From: Phenylobacterium aquaticum | Lineage (GTDB): Bacteria > Pseudomonadota > Alphaproteobacteria > Caulobacterales > Caulobacteraceae | Assembly (NCBI RefSeq): GCF_022695515.1 | Contig: NZ_JALDPT010000028.1 | Coordinates: 1 to 64,000, forward strand | Direction: 5' to 3' | DNA length: 64,000 nucleotides | Shown here: positions 52,320-61,488 of the stretch, piece after piece | Layout: the number at the start of each line of letters is the position of its first letter | Position numbering within the stretch: the first letter of the stretch is position 1 | Position numbers and translations under genes: made by a program | Notes under the pieces: generated by a model | Databases searched by the model: none | What the model saw: the letters and a program-made list of their open reading frames with translations, nothing else | Told to the model about the DNA's origin: nothing

Positions 52320-52888
52320 TTGGTGGCCGATCCCAGCTGCCGGCCCTCGGCGCTGGCCGCGATCAGAATCTCCAGGCGCCGGACGCGGGTGGGGGCGGCC
52401 TTGGCGCTCACCACCCGATGGACCGCGACCTTGCGATACCACGGGGGAAAGGCCTGGAACTGGGCCCAGGCGGCGGCCTCGGTCTGGAATCGGGCCAGCT
52501 CCTCAGGGCTGAAGACCTCCGCCGGCTTCTCGTAGGAATATTTGAGCGTCCGGGACTGGCCGACCGCGTGGGCGGCGCGACCGGCGGGGGCGACCAGGCC
52601 CAGGGCGTCCAGCTCGGCGAAGCGCTTCAGATTGACCTGGCTCCAGATTCCGCCCGGCTTCCGGGGCGTGAAGCGGATGCGGTAGGCCTCGTCGTCGATG
52701 CGGTGGCGTACCCCGTCGATCCAGCCGAAGCACAGGGCTTCGTCCACCGATTGCGGCCAGGTCATTGAGGCGCGGCCCGACCCGACCTTCCAGAAGCCCA
52801 CCGAGATTTCGGACGCCCGCGAATGGTGTTCGCTCAGCCAATTGCGCCAAGCGGCCTGGGTCTCGAAGAACCGGGGGGAGTCGCTCAT
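52316..52888 (-). CDS. YdeI/OmpD-associated family protein
   Basis: A 190-residue protein: MSDSPRFFETQAAWRNWL, SVDEALCFGWIDGVRHRID, RFTPRKPGGIWSQVN are the family's conserved blocks. Linked in E. coli to stress and antimicrobial tolerance. It begins a short operon with the two YjbR-type genes and follows the protease gene by overlap (52885-52888). Confidence 0.87.
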   Translation of the reverse strand: MSDSPRFFETQAAWRNWLSEHHSRASEISVGFWKVGSGRASMTWPQSVDEALCFGWIDGVRHRIDDEAYRIRFTPRKPGGIWSQVNLKRFAELDALGLVAPAGRAAHAVGQSRTLKYSYEKPAEVFSPEELARFQTEAAAWAQFQAFPPWYRKVAVHRVVSAKAAPTRVRRLEILIAASAEGRQLGSATK

Positions 52889-54165
52889 GGCGCGGGCTTG
52901 AGGTTCAGGAAGTCCAGGGCGTCGCCGATGGGTATGAAGAAGTTGATATTCTCCGGCACCCCGTCGGGCCGGTAGCCCAAGTCGGTCAGGCCGATCACCA
53001 GGCCCTTTTCGTCCAACAGGGGGCCGCCGCTGTTGCCATGGGTGACGGCGACATCGCTTTGAATGAAGCTGAAGCCGTCCAGGATGCGGTTGGCGGAAAC
53101 GATCCCCTTGGTCACGGTGCCCTGCAGCGCTTCCTGCAGGGGCGCGCCGATGGCGAAGACCGCCTCGCCCGGCGTCGCCTTGGCGGTCCGTAGCGGGAGC
53201 GGTGTCCGCCCGTGCGGACCCGTTCGCACCAGGGCGACGTCCCGCGCCTTCTGCACCCGCACCACCTCGCCCTCGGACTCGAACCCGTCCGACCAGTGGA
53301 CGCGCACCTTGGCGTCGGTTCCGACCACATGGGCGTTGGTCAGCAGATAGCCGTCGGGCGAGACCAGGAAGGCGCTGCCCATGCCGCCGCTGGCGTGCAC
53401 CACCACCACCGAGCCCGTCGCCTCGGAAATCGGCGGGGGTCGCCCCTGGCCGAGGCTTGCGATCAGGATGGGCGTCTTGGCGGTCGTCCGGTCATGATCG
53501 GCCTGGGCGTCCGACGGAGCGGCGATGAAGACCTCCCGAAACGCCGGAGCCGCCGCCAGCGCCTTGGCGTTCTCGCCAAAGGCCGCGATCAGGGCCTTGT
53601 GCTCGCCATGCACGGCGAATTGACTGACGTCGAAGCCCGCCTTGGTGGAGATGGTCGCCACGGTGCGGCGTTGTATGCGGGAATAGATCTGCCATTCGAC
53701 GGCCAGGATCGCCGAGCCCTTCCAAAGCGTCGGACCATTCGAGTTTGGCCAGCCGCAGACTCGCGCCTGGACGGACGTGACGCGCGCACCGATCGCAAAC
53801 TCCGTGGCCATATCCGCTGGGGTGTCGAACAATCCCCTGTCTCGTGGCCCGAAACCTACGGCCTTCATTCTGCGATCAAAGGCCTCGACCAACTCGTCCT
53901 GGGTGATCTCGTCGTCCACGGGCGGCCAGACCACCTTGCCGAAGGGAATGCAAAACGGACCAAACCGCAGATCACCCCAGACCTGTCCGTTCTTGACGTC
54001 GGAAATCACCTTGAAGAGTTCGGTGGGCTTGACGTCCGAGCCGACAGGGATCGGCGCAATGGCCGGTATCGGGGGAAGCTCAAGCGGGGGAGAAGCCCAG
54101 GCGTTACCCGACACTAGAACCCAAGCGGCGAAGAGCCCGCCAATCCACCGAACTCCGTTCCCCAC
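52885..54165 (-). CDS. Secreted trypsin-like serine protease (S1C type)
   Basis: A 426-residue protein with a signal peptide (to about 25, VLVSGNAWA). A family-specific region of about 220 residues follows. The protease domain has the triad in TNAHVV (His, about 278), KARDVALVR (Asp, about 309) and THGNSGGPLL (Ser, about 380). There is no PDZ domain, so it is not a full DegP; the protein ends right after the catalytic domain. Confidence 0.85.
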   Translation of the reverse strand: MGNGVRWIGGLFAAWVLVSGNAWASPPLELPPIPAIAPIPVGSDVKPTELFKVISDVKNGQVWGDLRFGPFCIPFGKVVWPPVDDEITQDELVEAFDRRMKAVGFGPRDRGLFDTPADMATEFAIGARVTSVQARVCGWPNSNGPTLWKGSAILAVEWQIYSRIQRRTVATISTKAGFDVSQFAVHGEHKALIAAFGENAKALAAAPAFREVFIAAPSDAQADHDRTTAKTPILIASLGQGRPPPISEATGSVVVVHASGGMGSAFLVSPDGYLLTNAHVVGTDAKVRVHWSDGFESEGEVVRVQKARDVALVRTGPHGRTPLPLRTAKATPGEAVFAIGAPLQEALQGTVTKGIVSANRILDGFSFIQSDVAVTHGNSGGPLLDEKGLVIGLTDLGYRPDGVPENINFFIPIGDALDFLNLKPAP

Positions 54166-54211
54166 GGCTCAGCCCCCGTCGCATCCCATCACCCAAACTA
54201 CAACCTGGAGC

Positions 54212-54559
54212 TTATTGGCTCTCCGTAAACACCGCCAGCTCGTTCCCGCTCGGGTCGCGGAAGTGGAAGCGGCGGCCGCCGGGGAAGGAGAAGATCGGCA
54301 CGGTGATCACCCCGCCGGACGCGATGACCTTGGCCTCCATGGCCTCGAGGTCGTGGGCGAACAGCACCACCAGGGTCTTGGTCAGGCCGGCTTCGGGATC
54401 AGCCTGGAAGCCGCCGTCGAGGCCCGCCTCGCCGAAGGACGAATAGGTCGGGCCATAGTCGGTGAAGGTCCAGCCGAAGGCCTTGGCGTAGAAATCCTTG
54501 GTCGCCGGCAGGTCCTGGCCGGGCATTTCCACATAGCTGATCTTACCGTCTTCGAACAT
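54212..54559 (-). CDS. VOC family protein
   Basis: A 115-residue glyoxalase/bleomycin-resistance-fold protein: VEMPGQDLPATKDFYAKAFG and FHFRDPSGNELAVF are the two typical beta-alpha motifs. Metal-ligand positions are incomplete. ATG at 54559 fits the fold; upstream in-frame starts add non-family residues. Substrate unknown. Confidence 0.82.
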   Translation of the reverse strand: MFEDGKISYVEMPGQDLPATKDFYAKAFGWTFTDYGPTYSSFGEAGLDGGFQADPEAGLTKTLVVLFAHDLEAMEAKVIASGGVITVPIFSFPGGRRFHFRDPSGNELAVFTESQ

Positions 54560-54602
54560 CGCGCCGCTCCAGAAGTTCCCTATTTGTTCCGACGCTAGCG
54601 CC

Positions 54603-55265
54603 TCAGTCGGCGAGAGTCCAGACGCAGGTTTTCTTGACCTCGCGGTCCTCAAGCTCGCGGGTGGTGGCGACCTGGTATTCGGCCAGCTTCACCAGGCCCT
54701 CGCGGGGGAAATAGCTGCGGCCGGGATCGCCGATCAGCACGGTCGCGCCGACGGACTTGGCCTGGGCGAGCCACAGCATCACCTGTTCGGCCAGGGGCTT
54801 TTCGTAGCAGATGTCGCCCGCCAGGATCACGTCGCAGGCGGGCGGCGGGGCGTCCAGCAGGTTGGCGTCGGTGAACTCGACCTCCACCCCGTTGGCGGCG
54901 GCGTTGAGGCCGAGCGCCGCGCCGCAATAACCGTCGATGTCGGCGGCCAGCACCCGCGCCGCCCCGGCCTTCATGGCGGCGATCCCGACCAGGCCGGAGC
55001 CGGAGGCGAAGTCGACCACCTGCTTGCCGGCCACGATCTCGGGCTTGTCGAGGATGTAGCGGGCGAGCGCCTGCCCCCCGGCCCAGGCGAAGGCCCAGAA
55101 GGGCGGCGGCAGGCCGATCTCCTCCAGAGCCTCCTCGGTCATCCGCCAGATCGGGGTGATCTCGTCGGCCAGGTGCAGGCGGAGCTCCGGCGTGTGCGGG
55201 GGCGCCTGCAGGCGGGTGTTCTCAAGGATGAAGGCGCGACGGCCTTCCGGGGTCTGGGGGATCAT
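54603..55265 (-). CDS. Class I SAM-dependent methyltransferase (protein-lysine type)
   Basis: A 220-residue methyltransferase with motif I VVDFASGSGLVGIAAM (about 84-99) and post-motif LAGDICYEK. The N-terminal PPFWAFAWAGGQALARYILD is typical of the ETF-beta/ribosomal-protein lysine methyltransferase (METTL20-like) group. The target is unproven. Confidence 0.82.
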   Translation of the reverse strand: MIPQTPEGRRAFILENTRLQAPPHTPELRLHLADEITPIWRMTEEALEEIGLPPPFWAFAWAGGQALARYILDKPEIVAGKQVVDFASGSGLVGIAAMKAGAARVLAADIDGYCGAALGLNAAANGVEVEFTDANLLDAPPPACDVILAGDICYEKPLAEQVMLWLAQAKSVGATVLIGDPGRSYFPREGLVKLAEYQVATTRELEDREVKKTCVWTLAD

Positions 55266-55308
55266 GCGCCGGGCTTAGGGCTTTGCGGGCCCTTCCGCCA
55301 GGAGCGTC

Positions 55309-56253
55309 TCAGGCCGCCTTGCTGGTCGCCAGCTTCAGCACGGCGCCGTATCCGCCGGGCTCGTAGAGCATGCCGTCCAGCACGCCCTTCTTTGCCAGCA
55401 TCCGGTGGGCGCGGGGCAGCTGGTAGCAGGGCACATGCATGAACATGTGGTGCTCGCAGTGATAGTTCACGAAATAGGGGGCGAGCGTCATGCGGGCCAG
55501 CAGGCCGGCCTTGGTGGTCCGCGCGTGGCGCAGGGGATCGGGCTCGTCCTTACCGACGCAGGCGTGCTCGGCGATGTTGCGCAGGCGCGTGATCATCGGG
55601 AACCAGGTGAACTGGGGCAGGACCCAGAGCACGGGCCAGGCCCACCAGGCGCCGAAGGGCGCGCCTATGGCGGTGATGACGACCCCGCCCAGCAGCCAGC
55701 GGCGCTTGCGGCGGATCTCCTCGGTGATGATGGGGAGCAAGGGCTGGCCGGGCTTGCGGGCCCGGAGCCGGGCGATGAAGTCGCCGAACCGTTGCTTGAA
55801 GGCGGTCTGGCCGGTCAGGTCGCGGACGATCTTGCGGCGCAGGGACAAGGGCGTGATCGGGAAGGGGGCGGACAGGACCAGGTCCGGGTCCTCGGCCTGC
55901 TGGGCGAAGCGGTGATGGCCCAGGTGATAGGTGCGGTAGCGGGCGAGCCCGCCGCCGGTCAGCCATTCGCCGGCCCAGTCATTGACCTTGAGCGACTTGT
56001 GCAGGGCGCCGTGGGCGGCGTCGTGCATCAGGATCGAAAGCCCCAGTTGGCGTCCGCCGATGATCACCACGGCGATCGGCAGGGTCAGGGGCCATACGAC
56101 CACCATGGCCCCGGCCGCCAGGATCACCGCCCAGGCGTGGGCGAGCAGGGCCAAGCCCTTCCAGGACGAGCGCTGCGACAGCGGCGCCCATTCCTCGGGC
56201 GTGAAAATGGTCTTGGGATCGACACGGGCTGCGGCTGCCATGGCGCGCAGCAT
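55309..56253 (-). CDS. Fatty acid desaturase family protein
   Basis: A 314-residue membrane diiron enzyme. Histidine boxes are HDAAHG (about 77-82), HLGHHRF (about 112-118) and HCEHH (about 263-267). Four hydrophobic spans fit the desaturase fold. Relatives act on acyl lipids or sphingolipids. The ATG at 56241 (MAAAARVD) is an alternative start. Confidence 0.88.
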   Translation of the reverse strand: MLRAMAAAARVDPKTIFTPEEWAPLSQRSSWKGLALLAHAWAVILAAGAMVVVWPLTLPIAVVIIGGRQLGLSILMHDAAHGALHKSLKVNDWAGEWLTGGGLARYRTYHLGHHRFAQQAEDPDLVLSAPFPITPLSLRRKIVRDLTGQTAFKQRFGDFIARLRARKPGQPLLPIITEEIRRKRRWLLGGVVITAIGAPFGAWWAWPVLWVLPQFTWFPMITRLRNIAEHACVGKDEPDPLRHARTTKAGLLARMTLAPYFVNYHCEHHMFMHVPCYQLPRAHRMLAKKGVLDGMLYEPGGYGAVLKLATSKAA

Positions 56254-56290
56254 GCCACATGTTTGGGCGCCCTTACAGCATGACCCTGCG

Positions 56291-57241
56291 TCAGAGCCGC
56301 GTCAGGGCGTCCACCGGGCCCTTCCACAGGCCGGCGGTGAGCGCGAGGGCCAGGATCAGGCCGGCCAGGCTGTTGGACTGGAACAGCTTCAGCGCCCCGG
56401 CCCCGTCGGTGACGTCGAGCGCCGCGGCCTGGCGCGACAGGTGCACTCCGAACAGGGCGGCGAGCGGCAGGAACAGGGGGCCAAGCCCTCCCACCCAGGC
56501 GGCGGCGAGCGCCAGGACGAAGGCCGCCACATAGAAGCCCAGCACCGCCTGGGGCGCGGCGGCGCCCAGCCGCAGGGCCGAGGACTTCACCCCGGCCAGG
56601 GCGTCGTCCTCCAGGTCTTGGACCGCGTAGATGGTGTCATAGCCCAGCGTCCAGAACACGCCCGAGGCATAGAGCAGGACCGGCGGCCAGCCGAGGGTCC
56701 CGGTCGCGGCGGCGTAGCCCAGGAGGGCGCCCCAGTTGAAGGTCAGGCCCAGCCAGGCCTGGGGCCACCAGGTGATCCGCTTCATGAAGGGGTAGGCGCC
56801 GACCAGGGCCAGCGACCCGACGCCCAGGCCGATGGCGATAAGCGGCATGGTCAGCAGGATCGCCAGAGACAGGGCGCAGCAGCCGGCGACGAAGGCCCAG
56901 GCCTGCTTGACGCTGATCTGGCCGGACGGAATGGGTCGCATGGCGGTGCGCGCGACCTTGGCGTCGACCTCGCGGTCGACGATGTCGTTATAGGCGCAGC
57001 CGGCCGAGCGCATCAGGGTCGCGCCGACCAGCACTTCGGCGAGCAGCAGGGGGTCCGGCCAATGGCCCTTGATGGCGGCGGCGAGCGCGATCCCCTGCCA
57101 GCCCGGCAGCATCAGGAGCCAGATCCCCGCCGGCCGGTCGAACCGGCCGAGCTTCAGCCAGGGCCGAAGGGCCGCGGGCGCGTGGCGGTCGACCCAGTTG
57201 GTGGGCGCGGCGTCGGGGAGGATGTCCGAAGGAGCGGTCAT
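56291..57241 (-). CDS. ubiA: 4-hydroxybenzoate octaprenyltransferase
   Basis: A 316-residue polytopic membrane enzyme that prenylates 4-hydroxybenzoate in ubiquinone synthesis. The first Asp-rich motif is NDIVDREVDAKVARTAMRP (about 85-103), the second YAVQDLEDDALAGVKSSA (about 205-222). About nine spans. The next genes upstream are in the opposite direction. Confidence 0.93.
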   Translation of the reverse strand: MTAPSDILPDAAPTNWVDRHAPAALRPWLKLGRFDRPAGIWLLMLPGWQGIALAAAIKGHWPDPLLLAEVLVGATLMRSAGCAYNDIVDREVDAKVARTAMRPIPSGQISVKQAWAFVAGCCALSLAILLTMPLIAIGLGVGSLALVGAYPFMKRITWWPQAWLGLTFNWGALLGYAAATGTLGWPPVLLYASGVFWTLGYDTIYAVQDLEDDALAGVKSSALRLGAAAPQAVLGFYVAAFVLALAAAWVGGLGPLFLPLAALFGVHLSRQAAALDVTDGAGALKLFQSNSLAGLILALALTAGLWKGPVDALTRL

Positions 57242-57316
57242 GGCCTCGCCATTTAGCAGATCGTGGCTTTGGCGCCGCAGTCGAAAATTCGCGTATCAGG
57301 GGCGGAACAGCCCCGG

Positions 57317-57345
57317 TTGACGCCTGCGAGTGCGCCGCCTAGCGT
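57317..57345 (+). promoter_or_regulatory. Putative promoter of the leader ORF and ABC operon
   Basis: TTGACG (57317-57322), a 17-base spacer and TAGCGT (57340-57345). The -35 matches the Caulobacter housekeeping consensus; the -10 is half-matched. Transcription would begin about 35 bases before the leader ATG. Confidence 0.5.
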
Positions 57346-57388
57346 CACAACTCTTCAGCGACCAGTCTTGAAAGGAGGGCTCGCAAAG

Positions 57389-57481
57389 ATGGCATCCATC
57401 GCATCGCACTCGCGCGCCCTTCGCCGTGTCGCCTCAGCTGTCCTTGTGGCCTTTGGGAATACCCGACCGTCCGGTTGCTGA
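57389..57481 (+). CDS. Putative 30-residue leader peptide
   Basis: AAAGGAGG (57371-57378), a near-perfect ribosome binding site, stands nine to ten bases before an ATG that opens 30 codons (MASIASHSRALRRV ... NTRPSGC). The peptide has no recognisable domain. Its stop lies in the loop of the first of two overlapping hairpins. The layout suggests a regulatory leader. Confidence 0.5.
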   Translation: MASIASHSRALRRVASAVLVAFGNTRPSGC

Positions 57482-57502
57482 CCGGACCCTCGATCTAGGG
57501 TC
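57469..57502 (+). promoter_or_regulatory. Two mutually exclusive hairpins after the leader peptide
   Basis: Hairpin 1: GTCCGG (57469-57474) with CCGGAC (57482-57487). Hairpin 2: GACCCT (57485-57490) with AGGGTC (57497-57502), followed by TTT. The arms share 57485-57487, so only one can form at a time. Ribosome position on the leader stop could select between them. Confidence 0.45.
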
Positions 57503-57625
57503 TTTCCCCGTCACCGCAGCTCGACCGGTCCTCCCGGTTCCCGCGCGACTCCCGCCTTTCCCGCCTCGATCCGACGCCTGAGTCTTGCGTCCGTCGGGGC
57601 CGATTCCCCCTTTCGGACGCCCGTC

Positions 57626-57865
57626 ATGTTCCATCCCGTCTACGAGTCCCGGCGCGACCGCGCCGAGGCCGACCGCCTCGACCTCATGTGGCGAAGCTGG
57701 CCGCACGATCCCGCCGCCAGCGCCGCCTGGCTGGGTGTCGCCCTGGCCGAATGGCTGTTCGGCCTGATCCCGCCCTGGCGGCTCAGGCGCGACCGCCCCA
57801 TCCCTGTCGCCATGGCGCTGCGCCAGGCCCGCCACCCGGCGAACTGCGAGGCCGCCAATGACTGA
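57626..57865 (+). CDS. Small hypothetical protein
   Basis: A 79-residue basic protein (MFHPVYESRRDRAEADRLDL) with one hydrophobic stretch (AWLGVALAEWLFGLIPPW). It overlaps the ABC gene by 8 bases (ATGACTGA). No clear ribosome binding site; a hairpin (57589-57618) precedes it. Not recognised; context suggests a companion of the transporter. Confidence 0.5.
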   Translation: MFHPVYESRRDRAEADRLDLMWRSWPHDPAASAAWLGVALAEWLFGLIPPWRLRRDRPIPVAMALRQARHPANCEAAND

Positions 57866-59645
57866 CTTCACCGACGACGAGGACGACAATCGTCCCCGCG
57901 ACCTGAGCAACAGCCAGGTCCTGGGCTTCATGTGGCGCCACTGGATGGAGGAGCCTGGGCGGTTCCTGGCCATATTGGTCATGCTGCTGGGAGCGACGGT
58001 CTGCGACCTGTCGATCCCCTGGGCGACCCGCGGCCTGGTCAACGCCGTCTCCGTCGTCCAGCGGCGGGCGGACGTAGCCTGGACCGCCTGGGCGGTGCTG
58101 TCGGGGCTGTATCTGGCCTTCTACATGCTGCGGCTGAACATGTTCCGGCTGTCCAACGCCTATTACACCCAGATCATGGCCCGGATGGTCACCCGCGCCT
58201 TCCGCCGTGTGCAGGCCTTTTCCGCCGACTGGCACGCCTCGAACTTCGCGGGCGCGACGGTGCGGCGGGTCAGCCGGGCGATGTGGGGCTATGACAGCGC
58301 CTCCGACGGCCTGCTCTGGGGCCTCTTGCCGACCTTCATCGTGCTGGGCGGGCTGTCGATCTCCATCGGCCTGCGCTGGCCGCTGGCCGGGCTGTTCGTG
58401 GCCCTGCTGGTCGCCGTGTTCGCCGCCTATAACGTGCTGGCGCTGAAGCACTATTACCGGCCCGCCAACCTGGTCTCCAACGCGCTGGACTCCGGGATCG
58501 GCGCGGCCTTGGCCGACGCCATCTCGGCCAATCCGGTGGTCAAGAGCTTCGGGGCCGAGGACCGCGAGGCCCTGCGCTTCGAGGCCCATATCGACCGTTG
58601 GCGGGTGGCTCAGACCCGGACCTGGATGCGCGGCAACGACATCGGGTTCGGCCAGAACTTCCTTTTGGTCGGGCTACAGGCGGGGCTGACCGCCTTCCTG
58701 GTCGACGCCTGGGTCAAGGGCCAGGCGACGCCGGGCGACGTGGCCTTCGCGGTCACCTCCTTCATCGTCATGGCCGGCTATATGCGGACCTTCTCGGAGA
58801 ACACCCGCATGTTGCAGAAGGGGCTCGACGACATGGTCGATGTCGCCGGCTACATGCGCGCCGAGCCCCAGCTGGGCGACGCGGCCGGGGCGCGTCCGCT
58901 GCGGCCCATGGCCGGGGCGGTGGTCTTCGACCGCGTGACCTTCGGTTATGAGCGCCAGACCTATCCGCTCTACGAGAACTTCTCCCTGGCCATCGCGCCG
59001 GGCGAGCGGGTGGCGCTGGTCGGGCCGACGGGGGCGGGCAAGTCGACCTTCGTCAAGCTGGTCCAGCGGCTCTATGACGTGCAGGAGGGGCGCATCCTGA
59101 TCGACGGCCAGAACGTCGCCCAGGTCACCCAGGAGTCCCTGCGGCGCGCCATCGCCGTGGTGCCCCAGGACCCGGCCCTGTTCCACCGCACCATCGCCGA
59201 GAACATCGCCTATGCCCGGCCCGACGCCAGCCTGGCCGAGATCGAGGCGGCGGCGCGCCGGGCCCGGGCGCATGACTTCATCGCCCGCCTGCCCGAGGGC
59301 TACGACACCCTGGTCGGCGAGCGCGGGGTCAAGCTGTCCGGCGGCGAGCGGCAGAGAGTGGCGATCGCCCGCGCCTTCCTGGCCGACGCCCCGATCCTGG
59401 TCCTGGACGAGGCGACCTCATCCCTCGACGTCGAGACCGAGCGCCAGGTCCAGGCGGCGATGGAGGAGCTGATGACCGCCCGCACCACGGTGGTCATCGC
59501 GCATAGGCTGTCGACCATCCGCCACGCCGACCGGATCCTGGTGTTCGACCAGGGCCGGATCGTGGAGGAGGGCCAGCATATGGACCTGGTGGAGCGCGGC
59601 GGGGCATACGCCCGGCTGCACGCCGTGACGGAGGCCTTCGCGTGA
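57858..59645 (+). CDS. ABC exporter half-transporter (copy 1)
   Basis: A 595-residue fused membrane/ATPase protein. Walker A GPTGAGKSTFVKL, signature LSGGERQRVAIARAF, Walker B ILVLDEATSSLD with catalytic Glu, H-loop IAHRLSTI. It overlaps the next ABC gene (GTGA), which has the same length and shared blocks (RVQAFSADWHA, SRAMWGYD). They probably pair as a heterodimeric exporter of drugs or lipids. Confidence 0.9.
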   Translation: MTDFTDDEDDNRPRDLSNSQVLGFMWRHWMEEPGRFLAILVMLLGATVCDLSIPWATRGLVNAVSVVQRRADVAWTAWAVLSGLYLAFYMLRLNMFRLSNAYYTQIMARMVTRAFRRVQAFSADWHASNFAGATVRRVSRAMWGYDSASDGLLWGLLPTFIVLGGLSISIGLRWPLAGLFVALLVAVFAAYNVLALKHYYRPANLVSNALDSGIGAALADAISANPVVKSFGAEDREALRFEAHIDRWRVAQTRTWMRGNDIGFGQNFLLVGLQAGLTAFLVDAWVKGQATPGDVAFAVTSFIVMAGYMRTFSENTRMLQKGLDDMVDVAGYMRAEPQLGDAAGARPLRPMAGAVVFDRVTFGYERQTYPLYENFSLAIAPGERVALVGPTGAGKSTFVKLVQRLYDVQEGRILIDGQNVAQVTQESLRRAIAVVPQDPALFHRTIAENIAYARPDASLAEIEAAARRARAHDFIARLPEGYDTLVGERGVKLSGGERQRVAIARAFLADAPILVLDEATSSLDVETERQVQAAMEELMTARTTVVIAHRLSTIRHADRILVFDQGRIVEEGQHMDLVERGGAYARLHAVTEAFA

Positions 59646-61429
59646 CCGACCATTACGAGGACATCGACGACAACCGCGACCGGGTGCTGCCCAACGCCAA
59701 GGTGATGGGGTTCATCGCCAGCTTCTGGCTGCGGCGGAAGGGGCTGCTGGCGGGCACCATCGCCTTCAGCCTGCTGGCGCTGGGTTTCGACCTCGCCACC
59801 CCCTGGGCGGCGGGACGGCTGGTCGACGCCGTCGCCAAGGGCCCCCGGGCGATCGACGGGGTGTGGGTCGCCTGGATGGTCTTCGTCGGCGTCTATCTGG
59901 GCTTTTCCCTGATCCGCAATCTGGCGGTCCGCTTCTGGATCCCGCTGGCCGCCCGCAACATGCGCGAGATCACCGACGAGGGGTTCGAGCGGGTCCAGGC
60001 CTTCTCGGCCGACTGGCACGCCGACACCTTCGCCGGCTCGACCGTGCGGCGGCTGTCGCGGGCCATGTGGGGCTATGACGTGGTCTCGGACGCGGTGATC
60101 ATGTGGCTGGGGCCGGCCTTCCTGGTGCTGATCGGCCTGTCGGTGATGATGTTCGTCCGCTGGCCGATCGTGGGGCTGTTCTCGGCCGGGACGGTGGCGC
60201 TCTATGTCGCCTCCAACCTGATCCTGACCTCGCGCTACGCCCGGCCCCTGAACCTGAAGTCGGTGGCCTTCGATTCCCGGATCGGCGGGGCTCTGGCCGA
60301 TTCCATCTCCTCCAACCCGACGGTTCGCAGCTTCGGGGCCGAGGATCGCGAGTCCGCCCGGATCGGCGGCGTGACCCTGGCCTGGAGCCAGGCGGCCCAG
60401 AAGACCTGGACGGCCTTCACCGATGTCTGGTTCGTCCAGAACCTGATCCTGGTCGGCCTGCAGGCGGGCCTGACCGGCCTGGTCATCCGGCTGTGGGCCA
60501 AGGGGGAGGCGAGCGCCGGCGACGTCGCCTTCGCCATCACCTCCTTCATGCTGATGAGCGGATATCTGCGCAATATCGGCGACCAGATCCGCATGACCCA
60601 GAAGGGGCTCGACGACGTCGAGGACGCGGCCCGCTACGCCGAGATGTCGCCCCAGGTCGCCGACCGTCCGGGCGCGCCGGCCCTGGCGGGCCAACTCGGC
60701 GAGATCGCCTTCGACCACGTCACCTTCGGCTACAAGTCGGCCGAGGCGCCGCTCTATCGCGACTTCTCGCTCACCATCGCGCCGGGGGAGAAGGTCGCCC
60801 TGGTGGGCGCCACGGGGGCCGGCAAGTCGACCTTCGTGAAGCTGATCCAGCGGCTCTACGACCTCGACGCCGGGCGCATCCTGATCGACGGCCAGGACGT
60901 GGCCGCCGTGACCCAGCGCTCCCTGCGGCGCGCCATCGCGGTGGTGCCCCAGGACCCGGCCCTGTTCCACCGCACCATCGCCGAGAACATCGCCTATGCC
61001 CGGCCCGAGGCGACGCGGGACGAGATCGAGCTGGCCGCCCGTCGCGCCCGGGCGCACGAGTTCATCTCACGCCTGCCCAAGGGCTATGACACCCTGGTCG
61101 GGGAGCGCGGGGTGAAGCTGTCGGGCGGGGAGCGCCAGCGCGCCGCCATCGCCCGCGCCTTCCTCGCCGACGCCCCGATCCTGGTGCTGGACGAAGCCAC
61201 CTCGTCCCTCGACGTCGAGACGGAGCGCGACGTCCAGGCGGCCATGGAGGAGCTGATGGTCGGCCGCACCACCATCGTCATCGCGCACAGGCTGTCGACC
61301 ATCCGCCATGCCGACCGCATCCTGGTGTTCGAACATGGCCGGGTGGTGGAGGAGGGCCGTCACGCCGATCTCGTGGCGCGCGGCGGGGCCTATGCGCGGC
61401 TGCATGCCGTGGCGCAGGGAACCGTTTGA
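59642..61429 (+). CDS. ABC exporter half-transporter (copy 2)
   Basis: A 595-residue paralog of the gene before it. Walker A GATGAGKSTFVKL, signature LSGGERQRAAIARAF, Walker B ILVLDEATSSLD and H-loop IAHRLSTI are intact, so both ATP sites of a heterodimer would be active. GTG start in the GTGA overlap. The substrate is unknown. Confidence 0.9.
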   Translation: MTDHYEDIDDNRDRVLPNAKVMGFIASFWLRRKGLLAGTIAFSLLALGFDLATPWAAGRLVDAVAKGPRAIDGVWVAWMVFVGVYLGFSLIRNLAVRFWIPLAARNMREITDEGFERVQAFSADWHADTFAGSTVRRLSRAMWGYDVVSDAVIMWLGPAFLVLIGLSVMMFVRWPIVGLFSAGTVALYVASNLILTSRYARPLNLKSVAFDSRIGGALADSISSNPTVRSFGAEDRESARIGGVTLAWSQAAQKTWTAFTDVWFVQNLILVGLQAGLTGLVIRLWAKGEASAGDVAFAITSFMLMSGYLRNIGDQIRMTQKGLDDVEDAARYAEMSPQVADRPGAPALAGQLGEIAFDHVTFGYKSAEAPLYRDFSLTIAPGEKVALVGATGAGKSTFVKLIQRLYDLDAGRILIDGQDVAAVTQRSLRRAIAVVPQDPALFHRTIAENIAYARPEATRDEIELAARRARAHEFISRLPKGYDTLVGERGVKLSGGERQRAAIARAFLADAPILVLDEATSSLDVETERDVQAAMEELMVGRTTIVIAHRLSTIRHADRILVFEHGRVVEEGRHADLVARGGAYARLHAVAQGTV

Positions 61430-61488
61430 TATGGTAAAGCCTTAAGTCATCTGATCGATCGCGCGATGCGCGACGGAAGGGTGCGCGC

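Noticed and set aside
52885..54165. Calling the serine protease DegP/HtrA
   Set aside because: The catalytic triad fits, but there is no PDZ domain and the N-terminal 220 residues are unlike DegP.
57242..57625. A tRNA or structured non-coding RNA in the 384-base gap
   Set aside because: No cloverleaf or known riboswitch core could be drawn; the stem-loops fit a leader better.
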